Shown here in pieces: positions 62,901 to 63,809 of a DNA stretch of 64,000 nucleotides; position 1 is the stretch's first letter; each line of letters begins with the position of its first letter. Source of the stretch: Trachythela sp. YZ-2020. Its lineage: Eukaryota > Cnidaria > Anthozoa > Malacalcyonacea > Clavulariidae. The notes beneath the pieces are model-generated. The model did no database searches. It was not told the origin of the DNA and was given only the letters and a program-made list of their open reading frames with translations. The translations under genes and the position numbers were made by a program. The stretch lies in contig JADLSH010000164.1 of assembly GCA_016169945.1 (NCBI GenBank), forward strand, positions 310,001-374,000, in the 5' to 3' direction.

Positions 62901-63809
62901 GGTCAACCTCCTCCTTTCCACTTTCTGCCTTTCCAGCAATCAACATCAATTTACTTTGAACATCTTTTATTTCTTCGAAGCTATAAATCTTTTTTTCTCG
63001 ATTCTTAACATTGTCTTCAGGAACAACAAGGCACACCAAATTCTCCAGGCCCAATTTCACCCCGATGTTCACATGCTTACTTTCTTTAGCTATTTCGCTG
63101 TCTGCAATGCAGTAAGTACCAGACGAATTGATTGCTTCAACTTGAACCATAGTTGTGAGAGCAACAGAACCATGTGACTCCTTTATTTGCTTCAACCATG
63201 AGAGGCCTCCCTTAGTTAATTCCTTAAATGGACATGTACTGTAAGTAACCATGCAATTTTTGTTATTATTCCATGGCAACGATACTACAAGCGATGTGAT
63301 TGGTCGCTGAGCAAGCAATATTCTCCGTCGTTTTGACCTACGACTAGAACTCTGAGTAAATATTGACAACTAAACTACACTAAACTAAAACTGCAATAAA
63401 TTATTTCGTTACTTTGTTCTGACGAGTGAGCAACAGTCATTAGCTATTCAGCGCGCGTAATTCAGTGGGAGAAGGATCGTTTATTTGCTTGCTAAACTAC
63501 AATTTGCAAAGATCATTAATATTAGAATGAAGTCGATAATTCATCAGATCATATCTAAAGTTGAATATGATTAAATTTTAAAATAGCTCACCAATTTCTC
63601 TTCAATGCTTGGATTTGCGTCAACGGCTTGCCATACAGGTTTACAAAGTCGCATTAATTCATTAAAACCATGATCTGGTCTGTAACCAAAGATTAATGAT
63701 CCAAACCCAAGACAACTGGTATGCACGCAAGAAATTCGGTCAATTTTCATGTCATCTTCCCCAGCTGAAATCATCGCCAAATCAACAAACACTTTGAGCT
63801 CTTGTTCAT
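5772..63809 (-). CDS. RNF213: RNF213-like E3 ubiquitin ligase / AAA+ ATPase, internal part of the gene (32 exons)
   Basis: RNF213 proteins are giant cytosolic E3 ligases with a dynein-like AAA+ core and C-terminal RING and RZ modules, acting on lipid droplets and in cell-autonomous immunity. Here 32 exons in order, all minus strand, give about 1,960 residues. Landmarks are LLWRRAVV and NADLLDYDVS, a P-loop RAGMGKS, AAA3 Walker A GETGCGKT and Walker B ILFFDEANTT, AAA4 Walker A GKPGSSKS and Walker B VVVLDEIGLAED, then YVDLGLGNHRVKCR and FPIPLINRLEKH. All introns are GT-AG and reading phase is kept across every junction I checked. The N-terminal exons lie to the right of the window. The RING/RZ exons are not seen and should lie left of base 1, unless the Polinton-like insertion ends the gene. 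Human-style AAA numbering is from family knowledge. Confidence 0.92.
6267..7328 (-). pseudogene. Gypsy integrase region
   Basis: An HHCC-type zinc domain is present (HEGHQGVVKTKS, then CSACL). A DDE core follows with Asp in VSMDFAELP and Asp in VKTDNGPPFSS. The segment that normally carries the third catalytic Glu reads WPRANGVRTIKK and lacks it, consistent with a short deletion. The frame before it is broken at about 7330. Confidence 0.85.
7328..7762 (-). pseudogene. Gypsy RNase H region
   Basis: It encodes ILLQVDGETGTKHVVTYASR, EHEALGIVWACEHLHLYIYG and VYTDHKPL, the Ty3/Gypsy RNase H signature. It is joined to the RT frame by a shift near 7760 and ends at a stop where integrase should continue. 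Confidence 0.85.
7753..8526 (-). pseudogene. Gypsy reverse transcriptase region
   Basis: RT motifs are DMRQANQAIKRE, NLNFGISSAAEVFQKV-like text and the catalytic box NISDDILVFG. The first catalytic aspartate, normally in SKLDLNxGYxQ, is tyrosine here (FSKLYLNQGYNQ), so this copy should be inactive even without the frameshifts. It is out of frame with the upstream protease segment because of a CA repeat at about 8508-8523. Confidence 0.88.
8435..9370 (-). pseudogene. Gypsy zinc knuckle, protease and start of RT
   Basis: The order is a CCHC-like knuckle (CRNCGKVYSHPGGKRSC), then an aspartic protease with the active-site triad DSGASV, then the RT N-terminus (GVVERIEGPTPWVSPIVVAP). The frame is lost at the CACACA tract near 8510. 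The upstream gag frame is also broken near 9380. Confidence 0.85.
9379..9717 (-). pseudogene. Gypsy gag fragment
   Basis: The 112 residues include FRKAKQENGENISAFHTRLR and a long helix (LRMKALQNSELTLTQLLDAG), typical of Ty3/Gypsy capsid. The 5' part is missing, replaced by Penelope-derived sequence from about 9735. Confidence 0.75.
9747..10175 (-). pseudogene. Penelope-like RT fragment
   Basis: It encodes GVAMGTKMGPNYANLFVG, the catalytic LGRYIDDCLDTAS and the downstream SVSFLDILVSISGNKL. Thumb and GIY-YIG parts are missing. The fragment ends at 9747 against the Gypsy gag. Confidence 0.85.
10172..10421 (+). pseudogene. Penelope-like RT fragment, opposite strand
   Basis: It repeats the post-catalytic RT region (FHPALQFTWEISETSVSF to SVFYKPTDSHSY) of the minus-strand fragment, then loses frame. 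No GIY-YIG domain follows. Confidence 0.8.
10847..10886 (+). ncRNA. Hammerhead ribozyme-like motif of a Penelope element, core altered
   Basis: Stem I pairs AACTTC with GAAGTT. Stem II is GGGC-CTTC-GCTC, followed by GAAA and CGTC. The core reads CAGACGA instead of CUGANGA, a U-to-A change at an essential position, so self-cleavage is doubtful. Penelope-like elements carry hammerheads in their terminal repeats. Confidence 0.65.
10947..11032 (-). CDS. RNF213: RNF213 exon 31 (YVDLGLGNHRVKCRV)
   Basis: The exon is 86 bases, with acceptor TTTTTTAG and donor TTTAA/GTAAGT. It encodes YYVYLDKQKYVDLGLGNHRV, matching the RNF213 segment YVDLGLGTHRVKCRVH. It leaves two bases that are completed by the A at 5960. 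It is separated from exon 32 by about 5 kb of transposon sequence. Confidence 0.9.
11682..11789 (-). CDS. RNF213: RNF213 exon 30
   Basis: The exon is 108 bases and phase 0 at both ends. It encodes ICRNINRIKVCMETGRMVIL and LESLYESLYDALNQ, nearly invariant in RNF213. The donor is AATCAG/GTGCG. Confidence 0.92.
11938..12075. repeat. Short inverted-repeat element (MITE-like)
   Basis: The left arm CATTTTCAAGTTGAAATTAA and its reverse complement near 12030-12065 flank an AT-rich centre. It is a foldback of about 130 bp in the intron between exons 29 and 30. No coding content or clear target duplication is visible. Confidence 0.6.
12569..12744. mobile_element. 176-bp MITE with 23-bp terminal inverted repeats
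   Basis: The ends CCCACGCTTTCGGGTGATCT and its reverse complement are perfect. Both flanks carry AAAT, a possible 4-bp target duplication. There is no coding capacity. Confidence 0.75.
12935..12970 (+). ncRNA. Decayed hammerhead-like motif
   Basis: CTGACGA is present and followed by a stem-II-like GGGTCGC-AGTT-GCGTCC and CGAAAA. Stem II is imperfect and no GTC cleavage triplet follows. It is probably a relic of a Penelope terminal repeat. Confidence 0.4.
13136..14010 (-). pseudogene. Penelope-like C-terminal part with GIY-YIG endonuclease, frame-broken
   Basis: The segment 14010-13399 encodes an RT-distal region and a GIY-YIG domain (VYKAEVTTTDDG, then EYIGMTANSFKERYGNHKKS). The reading continues in another frame at 13375-13136 with RCNLCKEEKLCTLK and LLNKRSEFFAKCCHMERF, the usual C-terminus of this type. 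At least one frameshift near 13390 separates them. The family differs from the Penelope copy at 39.4-41.7 kb. Confidence 0.8.
14018..14622. mobile_element. About 605-bp foldback MITE
   Basis: Both ends read ACCGGGTGGGGCAAAAAA inward and sit in TATATATA. The inverted arms extend about 290 bp (14018-14270 against 14345-14622) with moderate divergence, around a small centre with its own hairpin (AAGTGAAGTTGAAGTTAGAA). It is inserted next to the Penelope fragment at 13136-14010. TA-flanked ends suggest a Tc1/mariner-type origin. Confidence 0.8.
14780..14912. repeat. Long hairpin with GCGCTTCGCGC centre
   Basis: AACAACTCGTTTCTCGTGTT to its near reverse complement forms about 60-bp arms. Direct ACACTCG units lie inside the arms. 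It is one of several long palindromes in this gene's introns. Confidence 0.8.
14929..15005 (+). repeat. Inverted copy of the Penelope fragment's 5' end
   Basis: This 77-bp segment is the reverse complement of about 13938-14010. The MITE and the hairpin therefore lie between two inverted arms of the same Penelope fragment. Confidence 0.8.
15275..15404 (-). CDS. RNF213: RNF213 exon 29
   Basis: The exon is 130 bases. It encodes ESRYLLVLTENYAALRLLQG and VIFGSSFPKDQQYTQ, hallmark RNF213 sequence after AAA4. The donor is ACACAG/GTATAT. Confidence 0.93.
15692..15759 (-). CDS. RNF213: RNF213 exon 28
   Basis: The exon is 68 bases and encodes YPSPECFPVNLIQESLGR. The two leftover bases GG are completed by exon 29 to give Gly-Glu-Ser-Arg. 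The donor is GAAGG/GTGAGT. Confidence 0.82.
15846..16011 (-). CDS. RNF213: RNF213 exon 27
   Basis: The exon is 166 bases and encodes LVKMVYGFAVQAEQG, an Ile/Glu-rich stretch and LDDLDPMRIFSRQFPRLKQC. The split Ser codon at the junction with exon 26 matches the family (Tyr-Ser-Leu-Ile/Val-Lys). Confidence 0.88.
16067..17525. mobile_element. Foldback DNA element filling most of one RNF213 intron
   Basis: Arms at 16067-16673 and 16966-17525 are reverse complements, and the ends share TTATGGCG-type sequence with ACAC on both flanks. The 290-bp spacer holds the start of a helix-turn-helix ORF. The element occupies 1.46 kb of a 1.63-kb intron, starting 56 bp from the exon 27 boundary. It looks like a non-autonomous derivative of an integrase-core transposon whose catalytic part is gone. 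Confidence 0.8.
16660..16935 (-). CDS. Helix-turn-helix fragment of a DDE integrase-type transposase
   Basis: The 91 residues contain GVGRPRIIIQDEQIQFLRSL, then WEKIAWLLGISENTLRRRRQ. This Gly-Arg-Pro-Arg start plus resolvase-like HTH is typical of the N-terminus of rve-type transposases abundant in aquatic animals. The catalytic core is absent. The frame stops in the left arm. An upstream minus-strand ORF at 16975-17199 (NERNTVGLRNFFDTLASVL) may be the preceding coding part. Confidence 0.65.
   Translation of the reverse strand: MQSFCEDISPLAVNTPFTCETESPTGVGRPRIIIQDEQIQFLRSLHISWEKIAWLLGISENTLRRRRQQMHMTDNEQHNKLLFNKLKGLDL
17640..17798 (-). CDS. RNF213: RNF213 exon 26
   Basis: The exon is 159 bases and encodes GICSGDEDIQRRLETTIRRL and KDEFFGLRDFYR, matching the family's GICSS start and FFGLRDYYSL end. 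Confidence 0.92.
18072..18424 (-). CDS. RNF213: RNF213 exon 25 (AAA4 Walker B)
   Basis: The exon is 353 bases and encodes SYQCSPLSTPEGIVSTFRQC. The Walker B acidic pair follows in VVVLDEIGLAEDSPLMPLKT, then HRVGFIGLSNWALDPAKMNR. In human RNF213 the AAA4 site is one of the two catalytic ATP sites. All key residues are present. Confidence 0.95.
18425..19384. other. Intron, no recognised element
   Basis: This is AT-rich intron sequence between RNF213 exons 24 and 25. I see no coding segment, inverted repeat or transposon end. Confidence 0.6.
19385..19607 (-). CDS. RNF213: RNF213 exon 24 (AAA4 Walker A)
   Basis: The exon is 223 bases. It encodes IAKNIALSENVFMMAICTEL, then IPLFVVGKPGSSKSLAKDV, the intact AAA4 P-loop. 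The donor is AAACAG/GTACGT. Confidence 0.95.
19701..19733 (-). ncRNA. Decayed hammerhead-like motif
   Basis: On the minus strand CTCCTGACGAAGG and AAAACGTCGAG keep stem I and the CUGACGA core. The GAAA element reads CAAAA and stem II is weak. It is probably a Penelope terminal-repeat relic; no Penelope coding sequence is adjacent. Confidence 0.5.
20236..20395 (+). repeat. Imperfect tandem repeat of TTGTATATTTGGA units
   Basis: About eleven units of 13-15 bp vary by one or two bases. They create spurious hydrophobic reading frames in several phases. Confidence 0.85.
20930..22713 (+). mobile_element. 5'-truncated CR1-like LINE
   Basis: A reverse transcriptase region is followed by a C-terminal domain and a 3' end that terminates in ATTAAATCC/TAAAATCC/TAAAA repeats, as in CR1/L2-type elements. 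The endonuclease half is not recognisable. It sits just upstream of the RNF213 exon 23 donor. Confidence 0.8.
21027..22518 (+). pseudogene. LINE reverse transcriptase, deleted and frame-broken
   Basis: RT blocks are INPSRASGPDNLPGRVFKE, WKLANLSPLLKKDD, NYRPISLLCVLSKVFE, HGFLKGRSTTTQLL and FLDLSKAFDKVPHDQLVQKI, then SGVPQGSIL. Immediately after that the text jumps to DDSKLYKT in another frame. The segment holding the first half of the FADD box is therefore deleted at about 21700. A further frameshift lies near 22115 in an A-rich run, and an in-frame stop lies at 22330. The remaining C-terminus (TAPWKNLPKDCK) reads on to 22518. Confidence 0.88.
22741..22907 (-). CDS. RNF213: RNF213 exon 23
   Basis: The exon is 167 bases and encodes SPIVRAVILGIGVCYYARLN, then YCKYICRYF and MQDEIIR. 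It corresponds to the ALGVCYY segment before AAA4. Its split Arg codon is completed by exon 24. Confidence 0.93.
23501..23698 (-). CDS. RNF213: RNF213 exon 22
   Basis: The exon is 198 bases and phase 0. It encodes NECSFVSLRDVERAMKVITW, the conserved FVSLRDVER motif. An acidic Glu/Asp tract follows (SSEESSEDEGDETDDDDEQ), probably a flexible insert. Confidence 0.93.
23699..24619. other. Intron, nothing recognised
   Basis: A short direct repeat (TTTGATCCGTTTGTAATTTT, then GGATCCGTTTGTAATTTTCG) lies at 23740-23785. Otherwise I see no structure. Confidence 0.5.
24620..24727 (-). CDS. RNF213: RNF213 exon 21
   Basis: The exon is 108 bases and phase 0. It encodes TDAQASCIAKVLSASQKYMR, matching the VLxASQxFMR motif of the family. 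Confidence 0.88.
25287..25441 (-). CDS. RNF213: RNF213 exon 20
   Basis: The exon is 155 bases and encodes PLRQLVYRVHPLPESMRPLV and WDFGQLTNHTEELYTAQIVR, diagnostic RNF213 sequence after AAA3. The donor is chosen at CCAGGT/GTAAGT, which keeps phase. Confidence 0.95.
25841..25923 (-). CDS. RNF213: RNF213 exon 19
   Basis: The exon is 83 bases and encodes HTKEMIQKLESAGLGYHVSA and DETEDKL, continuing directly from exon 18's ACNPYRK. Confidence 0.95.
26115..26279. repeat. 165-bp foldback repeat
   Basis: Outer arms CTCCGAATATTA / TAATATTCGGA and inner arms GACACAATTCAAGGTGATA / its complement pair around a 35-bp centre. It is MITE-like, without coding content. Confidence 0.65.
26280..28106. other. 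Intron sequence without recognised features
   Basis: This is AT-rich intron of RNF213 between exons 18 and 19. I see no ORF with family resemblance, no long inverted repeat and no transposon ends. Confidence 0.5.
28107..28880. repeat. Two neighbouring tandem duplications (204-bp and about 220-bp periods)
   Basis: Copies at about 28107-28265 and 28315-28470 share ATGAAGAGAAAAGTGAGACG and CGATTTGTCAACAATACAAT. Copies at about 28470-28640 and 28690-28880 share GGCCATAAATC and AACCAGAGATAA. Divergence of 10-15 percent suggests old duplications, perhaps of a non-autonomous element. Confidence 0.75.
29692..29927 (-). CDS. RNF213: RNF213 exon 18 (AAA3 Walker B)
   Basis: The exon is 236 bases and encodes VHGGTSYEEIEKKVEEAEKR, Walker B DTILFFDEANTTDAIDLIKE, and HFIAACNPYRK with a sensor asparagine. 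The AAA3 catalytic Glu is present. Confidence 0.95.
30454..30571 (-). CDS. RNF213: RNF213 exon 17 (AAA3 Walker A)
   Basis: The exon is 118 bases and encodes CGIPVIIMGETGCGKTRLIR and KNLLLMKV. The P-loop GETGCGKT is intact. It reads straight into exon 18 (LMKVHGGTSYEE). Confidence 0.95.
30572..31229. other. Intron, nothing recognised
   Basis: This is RNF213 intron. A GCGCCGCACTCGAATAAACG-type motif recurs near 30803-30835 and 31065-31085, probably an old repeat fragment. No gene is seen. Confidence 0.5.
31230..31352 (-). CDS. RNF213: RNF213 exon 16
   Basis: The exon is 123 bases and encodes ARIENLCSVMGIKYLCDPDP and TYELTTDNVEKILAIHMRF, just before AAA3. Confidence 0.95.
31442..31636 (-). CDS. 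RNF213: RNF213 exon 15
   Basis: The exon is 195 bases and encodes PHPYIFFNHDRNSMTFLGFL, then DPATNNVLEQ and VDFDVNYEKRN, matching the HPYLFFNxDxxxMTFxGF motif. Confidence 0.95.
31637..32900. other. Intron, nothing recognised
   Basis: This is AT-rich RNF213 intron. A short motif (ACCACAGAATACCA) occurs at about 32120 and 32307. No coding or element structure is seen before the Crypton-like unit. Confidence 0.5.
32976..34437 (+). pseudogene. Crypton-type tyrosine recombinase with one in-frame TGA
   Basis: Exon 1 is 32976-33162 (MSDNENTF start, donor AAAG/GTAGGT). Exon 2 starts at 33275 (acceptor TTCTTAAG) in phase, giving EWAKVRQITTELHEMNNATL. Recognisable recombinase parts are the N-terminal SAM-like region (YSKSTLLGLRYGLERYL), the first Arg in FWCRRGREGQRNL, the HxxR box HCVRATS and the H..Y box SGHRNEQSLQHY. 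The only break is TGA at 34087-34089, between HxxR and the nucleophile Tyr. After it the frame is open to 34437. The family gave rise to the KCTD1/ZMYM/QRICH-type domains of animals. Confidence 0.8.
34680..34855. repeat. 176-bp near-perfect palindrome
   Basis: Arms of about 85 bp begin ACCGAATGGTTTTCCGTGCA and meet at CTCGCCTGCGGCTCG. Few mismatches are visible, so it is young or conserved. It lies 240 bp beyond the recombinase gene and could be the right end of that element or an independent hairpin. Confidence 0.85.
34996..35108 (-). CDS. RNF213: RNF213 exon 14
   Basis: The exon is 113 bases and encodes DFATRSLSDSNL, an acidic stretch and PFQIRRRWEL, matching the family's DFATRSL and RRxWE motifs. 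Confidence 0.93.
35571..35908. mobile_element. 338-bp Tc1/mariner-type MITE
   Basis: Terminal repeats read CAGGGTGTATAAAAAAAACT on both sides, and TA dinucleotides flank the unit exactly. Inner arms share CGAAGCGGCTCCAGGTACG. There is no coding capacity. Confidence 0.88.
36410..36581 (-). CDS. RNF213: RNF213 exon 13
   Basis: The exon is 172 bases and encodes YCGIPDPSWAELHHFVNFLN and RTFAVRFMIQMSR, one of the most conserved RNF213 stretches (RHCGVxDPSWAEL in other animals). Confidence 0.96.
37206..37597. mobile_element. About 390-bp MITE with inverted arms
   Basis: Ends GACGGCTGGCTG / CCAGCCATC and inner arms GATGGCATTTTTTTGTTACA with its complement pair across the unit. TA lies on both flanks. 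No coding sequence is seen. Confidence 0.75.
37649..37820 (-). CDS. RNF213: RNF213 exon 12
   Basis: The exon is 172 bases and encodes DTGFDMEKFHSEEYQRTFQY and GDPVDALTIII. The FHSExYQRxFQYL motif is typical of the family. It starts with two bases that complete a Gly codon begun in exon 11, across the 13-kb intron. Confidence 0.92.
37821..39360. other. Intron, nothing recognised
   Basis: This is the left part of the large intron that holds the Penelope-like and MULE elements. Short direct repeats (AAAACGTTTCGAAA at about 39098 and 39259) are visible, but no gene or element end. Confidence 0.5.
39368..39406 (-). ncRNA. Hammerhead ribozyme of a Penelope-like element
   Basis: On the minus strand CTCCTGACGAAGGGC-TTTA-GCTCGAAACGTCGAG gives stem I (CTC/GAG, extendable), the CUGACGA core, stem II (GGGC/GCUC), GAAA and a GUC cleavage triplet. 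Helix III is minimal, as in Penelope-type hammerheads. All core bases are intact, so this copy may self-cleave, most likely as a dimer. It lies downstream of the element's coding end. Confidence 0.85.
39726..40439 (-). pseudogene. Penelope-like C-terminal part with GIY-YIG endonuclease
   Basis: It encodes FVNRGYPSHLLDTALNKA, a Cys-rich linker (GRAKCYTCKHLNPTTC), then the GIY-YIG motif GLLYIGETGRRLGDRFAEHL and NKPVARHFNSANHS. The domain residues look intact. A frameshift near 40430 separates it from the RT. Confidence 0.9.
40412..41149 (-). pseudogene. Penelope-like reverse transcriptase
   Basis: RT motifs are FIFTMDVKSLYTVIPHQDGL (motif A Asp), GVAMGTKMGPNYANLFVG and the catalytic FYRRFIDDCLGTAS. 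It continues to SVSFLDILISINGNRL. It is in a different frame from the upstream segment, with a small deletion at the junction near 41150. Confidence 0.9.
41092..41696 (-). pseudogene. Penelope-like N-terminal region
   Basis: The open frame without a credible ATG includes LKAHFHNNTSIQSKDVFEV, LRTRNDIVIKPADKGGALVV and YRQEAHRQLGDTSFY, the region preceding RT in this family. The 5' start is truncated at about 41696. Confidence 0.8.
42030..42155. repeat. Left outer terminal inverted repeat of the MULE
   Basis: It is the reverse complement of 50845-50970 with very few differences. The pair shares CGCGTTTGTTGTAGGCGTTA and GGCGGGCAACGCTAAG. Confidence 0.9.
42440..42700. repeat. Left inner inverted repeat with CGGAGT array and CRE
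   Basis: It pairs with 50445-50725. It contains repeated GGAAAACACGGAGTCTG units, a TGACGTCA palindrome at 42515-42522, and an ATG at 42690 that is homologous to the start codon of the fusion gene at the other end. Confidence 0.88.
43052..43212. repeat. 160-bp foldback repeat inside the MULE
   Basis: Arms CATCTTGAAACGCAAGATAT / complement and GAGTTAATACAAGAC / complement pair around ATTTCGATTTTATTTTA. It is a MITE-like insertion near the 3' end of the transposase gene. Confidence 0.7.
43498..46124 (-). CDS. Exon 5: MULE DDE transposase and SWIM-like domain
   Basis: Acceptor TTTTTTAATAG at 46125 leads into YCIIQYSFKSGVEHPL and MPHGNSKKK. The catalytic Asp lies in YRPLTVDPTFDFGPYNV, the second Asp in LLAFGTDDEIALVEGF, the MULE-type C..H element in LLCEIHLRKN, and Glu in TTNRSERTNGVIQDF. 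The zinc motif is ECKDC, then AICSHVL (Cx2C...CxH rather than the usual CxC). A Ser/Pro-rich region and a Cys-rich end (STCHGC, then FHCSHDCVQKRC) follow. No stop interrupts 875 codons, so the enzyme looks intact. A cryptic in-frame intron at about 43775-43830 is possible. Confidence 0.9.
43498..50454 (-). CDS. Protein kinase-MULE transposase fusion gene, five exons
   Basis: Exons are 50454-49364, 49059-48987, 48875-48811, 48667-48207 and 46124-43498, all with GT-AG borders and matching phase, giving 4,317 bases and 1,438 residues. Residues about 35-355 are a protein kinase and about 364-480 a low-complexity linker. Residues about 470-600 (KREYYTLKHDTDFRKRIDFL, then YCIIQYSFKSGVEHPL) are the N-terminal region known in front of MULE-type transposases. 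About 735-940 is the DDE core, about 1113-1127 a SWIM-like zinc motif, and the C-terminus is Cys/His-rich. The start is the ATG at 50454 (MASNSRSIF); an upstream in-frame ATG at 50469 is possible. The fusion is inferred from splice signals and phase. Alternatively the first intron 4 boundary is unused and kinase and transposase are separate products. Confidence 0.82.
46518..46610. repeat. Hairpin in the long intron of the fusion gene
   Basis: GTATCGTAGCG..GTAGCGTATT pairs with AATACGCTACGATAC. It lies within the 2.1-kb fourth intron. Confidence 0.6.
46731..46974. mobile_element. About 240-bp MITE nested in the MULE intron
   Basis: Ends AGACCCCGTTTACACGG and CCGTGTAACGGCGCGGTCT are imperfect inverted repeats. 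The interior repeats AAATTTTTGT/GTCCGG blocks. It has hAT-like character and no coding content. Confidence 0.6.
48207..48667 (-). CDS. Exon 4 of the fusion gene: linker to transposase N-terminal domain
   Basis: The exon is 461 bases. It encodes a Ser/Glu-rich start, then KPLQLVALLLGNNTVPALKT, FFFEVNWDDDLSVEVFRAEC and YYTLKHDTDFRKRIDFLY. The last block continues in phase into exon 5 as a region typical of animal MULE transposases, which is the key evidence that the kinase side and transposase side belong to one product. Confidence 0.85.
48811..48875 (-). CDS. Exon 3 of the fusion gene
   Basis: The exon is 65 bases, with acceptor AAACACAG and donor ATCAAG/GTACTG. It encodes TIIDLTQETHDTPESQHSSI, a polar linker. 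Phase fits exons 2 and 4. Confidence 0.78.
48987..49059 (-). CDS. Exon 2 of the fusion gene
   Basis: The exon is 73 bases, with acceptor TCTTACAG and donor GCAAAG/GTGCTT. It encodes CTVSKRPRLSDTLSDSIIPP, a Ser-rich basic linker that could be a localisation or phosphorylation segment (inference). Confidence 0.78.
49364..50454 (-). CDS. Exon 1 of the fusion gene: complete protein kinase domain
   Basis: All catalytic landmarks are present: Gly-rich loop IGCGSFGAVY (about 44-53), the Lys in VPVVVKKLYG (about 65), helix-C Glu in FIKEAKLL (81), HRD in IVHRDIKTANIL (168-170), DFG in KLSDFGEG (207-209), APE in GTPAYMAPE (238-240), and the conserved Asp/Trp in KKIDVWAYGMV. It resembles TKL/RIPK-like Ser/Thr kinases, with an insert after DFG. 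The donor is GCAAG/GTATTA. Confidence 0.92.
50445..50725 (-). promoter_or_regulatory. Inner inverted repeat / putative promoter of the fusion gene with two CREs
   Basis: The region lies directly upstream of the start codon and contains two TGACGTCA palindromes (50607-50614 and 50637-50644) in a duplicated 30-bp unit, plus CGGAGT-rich repeats. TGACGTCA is the CREB/ATF consensus. Promoter function is inferred from position. Confidence 0.55.
50845..50970. repeat. Right outer terminal inverted repeat of the MULE
   Basis: It pairs with 42030-42155 and ends CCTGAATCGGCTGT. The segment between outer and inner repeats (GGGTTTATCTACATTTT at 50743 and 42249) is in direct rather than inverted orientation in the two ends. 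Confidence 0.9.
51239..51350 (-). CDS. RNF213: RNF213 exon 11
   Basis: The exon is 112 bases, with acceptor TTTTAACAG and donor GATAG/GTAAGT. It encodes KYSFVKFLPRTHCLTPRETL and ENIQQKR, matching the family's LLPxVxCRxPxExL segment. Its phase (0 in, 1 out) exactly bridges exons 10 and 12. Confidence 0.85.
51816..51995 (-). CDS. RNF213: RNF213 exon 10
   Basis: The exon is 180 bases and phase 0. It encodes VVKGLDDFLFKLLILRAVKD and GNVWRRKPTDMYVVEITT, matching the GLDEFLFxLL motif. The acceptor is CATTAAG at 51996, chosen because it restores phase with exon 9; a nearby alternative at 52031 does not. Confidence 0.9.
51996..52976. other. Intron, nothing recognised
   Basis: This is AT-rich intron of RNF213 between exons 9 and 10. 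I see no element ends or coding frames. Confidence 0.5.
52977..53232 (-). CDS. RNF213: RNF213 exon 9 (early AAA-module P-loop)
   Basis: The exon is 256 bases and encodes LCVRVVQSSRAGMGKSLMIK, a P-loop-like RAGMGKS, then RIFHLDMSQS. By family order this is probably the AAA2 nucleotide site. The donor is CAGTCG/GTTAGT. Confidence 0.93.
53233..54157. other. Intron, nothing recognised
   Basis: A small direct repeat (AGTGGAGGAAACAC) lies at about 53300-53338. Otherwise it is plain AT-rich intron. Confidence 0.5.
54158..54362 (-). CDS. RNF213: RNF213 exon 8
   Basis: The exon is 205 bases and encodes YHLAVICSIENEDKSNMVAS and a segment ending ATVDMEK, running into exon 9 as MEKLCVRVV, the family's junction motif. 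Confidence 0.92.
54363..56240. other. Intron with minor repeats
   Basis: A 28-bp duplication (AGCACTCTTCAAGGTGGCCA) lies at about 54408-54465. A hairpin lies at 55141-55232. Degenerate ACTATAGTCC repeats lie at about 55640-55800. No gene is seen. Confidence 0.6.
55141..55232. repeat. Hairpin of about 33-bp arms
   Basis: CACGGTGGCGAGAAGATATG pairs with its complement ending CCGCCGTG. The arms include AATATTATTTTCG. The design is like the palindromes at 14.8 and 34.7 kb but unrelated in sequence. Confidence 0.75.
56241..56376 (-). CDS. RNF213: RNF213 exon 7
   Basis: The exon is 136 bases and encodes IELLWRRAVV and LLFCLANADLLDYDVSQQAV, diagnostic RNF213 motifs (ELLWRR and NADLLDYE). Confidence 0.96.
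56905..57251. mobile_element. 347-bp hAT-type MITE with poly-G tracts
   Basis: Terminal repeats start CAGGCCCGTAGCTGG, and a perfect 8-bp target duplication TTTCACAG flanks the unit at 56897-56904 and 57252-57259. Several runs of 9-13 G lie just inside the ends. There is no ORF of interest. Confidence 0.93.
57423..57529 (-). CDS. RNF213: RNF213 exon 6
   Basis: The exon is 107 bases and encodes EVFGCVLSLFMGDKNQPLPT and DEEVIVCDENTTAEE, matching the family's LPTYDEVLxCTxxTTxEE region. Confidence 0.93.
58021..58095 (-). CDS. RNF213: RNF213 exon 5
   Basis: The exon is 75 bases and encodes SHHIQRKLPSVLKEGEPNLL followed by LVPKG. Phase links exons 4 and 6. Confidence 0.85.
58301..58405. repeat. 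Long hairpin, GAGCTCGAG/CGAGAGCGAA family
   Basis: It starts GAGCTCGAGTCGTATATGAG and ends CATATACGACGAGAGCGAAT, with an inner stem GATAGCCGA..TCGGCTATC. It is flanked by CAATTATA and TATAATTG-like sequence. Confidence 0.85.
58908..59010. repeat. Long hairpin, same family, different stem
   Basis: GAGCTCGAGGCGGATATTGG to CCAATATCCGACGAGAGCGA, inner stem GATAGCCAACGAGGCG/CGCC. The outer frame is shared with the hairpin at 58301, while the flank is ATATTATAT. Confidence 0.85.
59404..59600. repeat. Cluster of shorter palindromes with GATATACGGCGAGTAGC-type stems
   Basis: Repeated blocks AACCAATCAGATTGCAG and ATAGCGAGTAGCG occur in both orientations together with TATATTATAA. Likely related to the neighbouring hairpins, but more decayed. 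Confidence 0.6.
59698..59806. repeat. Long hairpin, same family, third stem
   Basis: ACAATTAGATTATTCGCTCT and its complement at the outside enclose CGATTTCTATGAGATGATAG and a GGGCTTCGCCC centre. The TTCGCTCTCG / GAGCTC frame is kept. Confidence 0.85.
60011..60129 (-). CDS. RNF213: RNF213 exon 4
   Basis: The exon is 119 bases and encodes KIERPKIVPLSDKPYVKNQE and DTYLTLQILTAILETLSES. Both splice sites are strong and in phase. Confidence 0.85.
60130..61197. other. Intron, only simple repeats
   Basis: A CCACCCACCCAA tract lies at about 61050-61085. I see no gene or element. Confidence 0.55.
61198..62018 (-). CDS. RNF213: RNF213 exon 3, with UBA-like segment
   Basis: The exon is 821 bases. It encodes FEGILRVSNLYLQLCEVGQI, a long charged helical region (ELKRWKECIDGERSHCYSLN), KGIEPLLLAKVLKTMIPEN, an acidic linker and a segment LEGIGYTEQDVVAALQVCGR, then ELVTWVISGE, that has the look of a UBA three-helix fold. 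The latter is a resemblance by eye only. Confidence 0.9.
62609..62645 (+). ncRNA. Decayed hammerhead-like motif
   Basis: TTGACGAAAGG..CGCTCGAAACGTTG keeps the spacing and the GAAAC block of Penelope hammerheads. The core C and the stem pairs are degraded. It is probably a solitary terminal-repeat relic. Confidence 0.45.
62890..63222 (-). CDS. RNF213: RNF213 exon 2
   Basis: The exon is 333 bases and phase 0. It encodes LSWLKQIKESHGSVALTTMV, VQVEAINSSGTY, and IKDVQSKLMLIAGKAESGKE with EVDQFNQ. Family motifs WLKxxKESHGSVE and LQSKLMLVAGKA are unmistakable. The acceptor CATTTAAG at 63223 was chosen because it restores phase with exon 1; one at 63239 does not. Confidence 0.95.
63592..63809 (-). 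CDS. RNF213: RNF213 exon 1 of the window
   Basis: The exon is 218 bases, with acceptor CTCTTCAG. It encodes DEQELKVFVDLAMISAGEDD, GYRPDHGFNELMRLC and VDANPSIEEKL, matching the family's ELKVFVDLAMISAGE motif. It starts mid-codon, so earlier exons must lie beyond 64000. Confidence 0.95.
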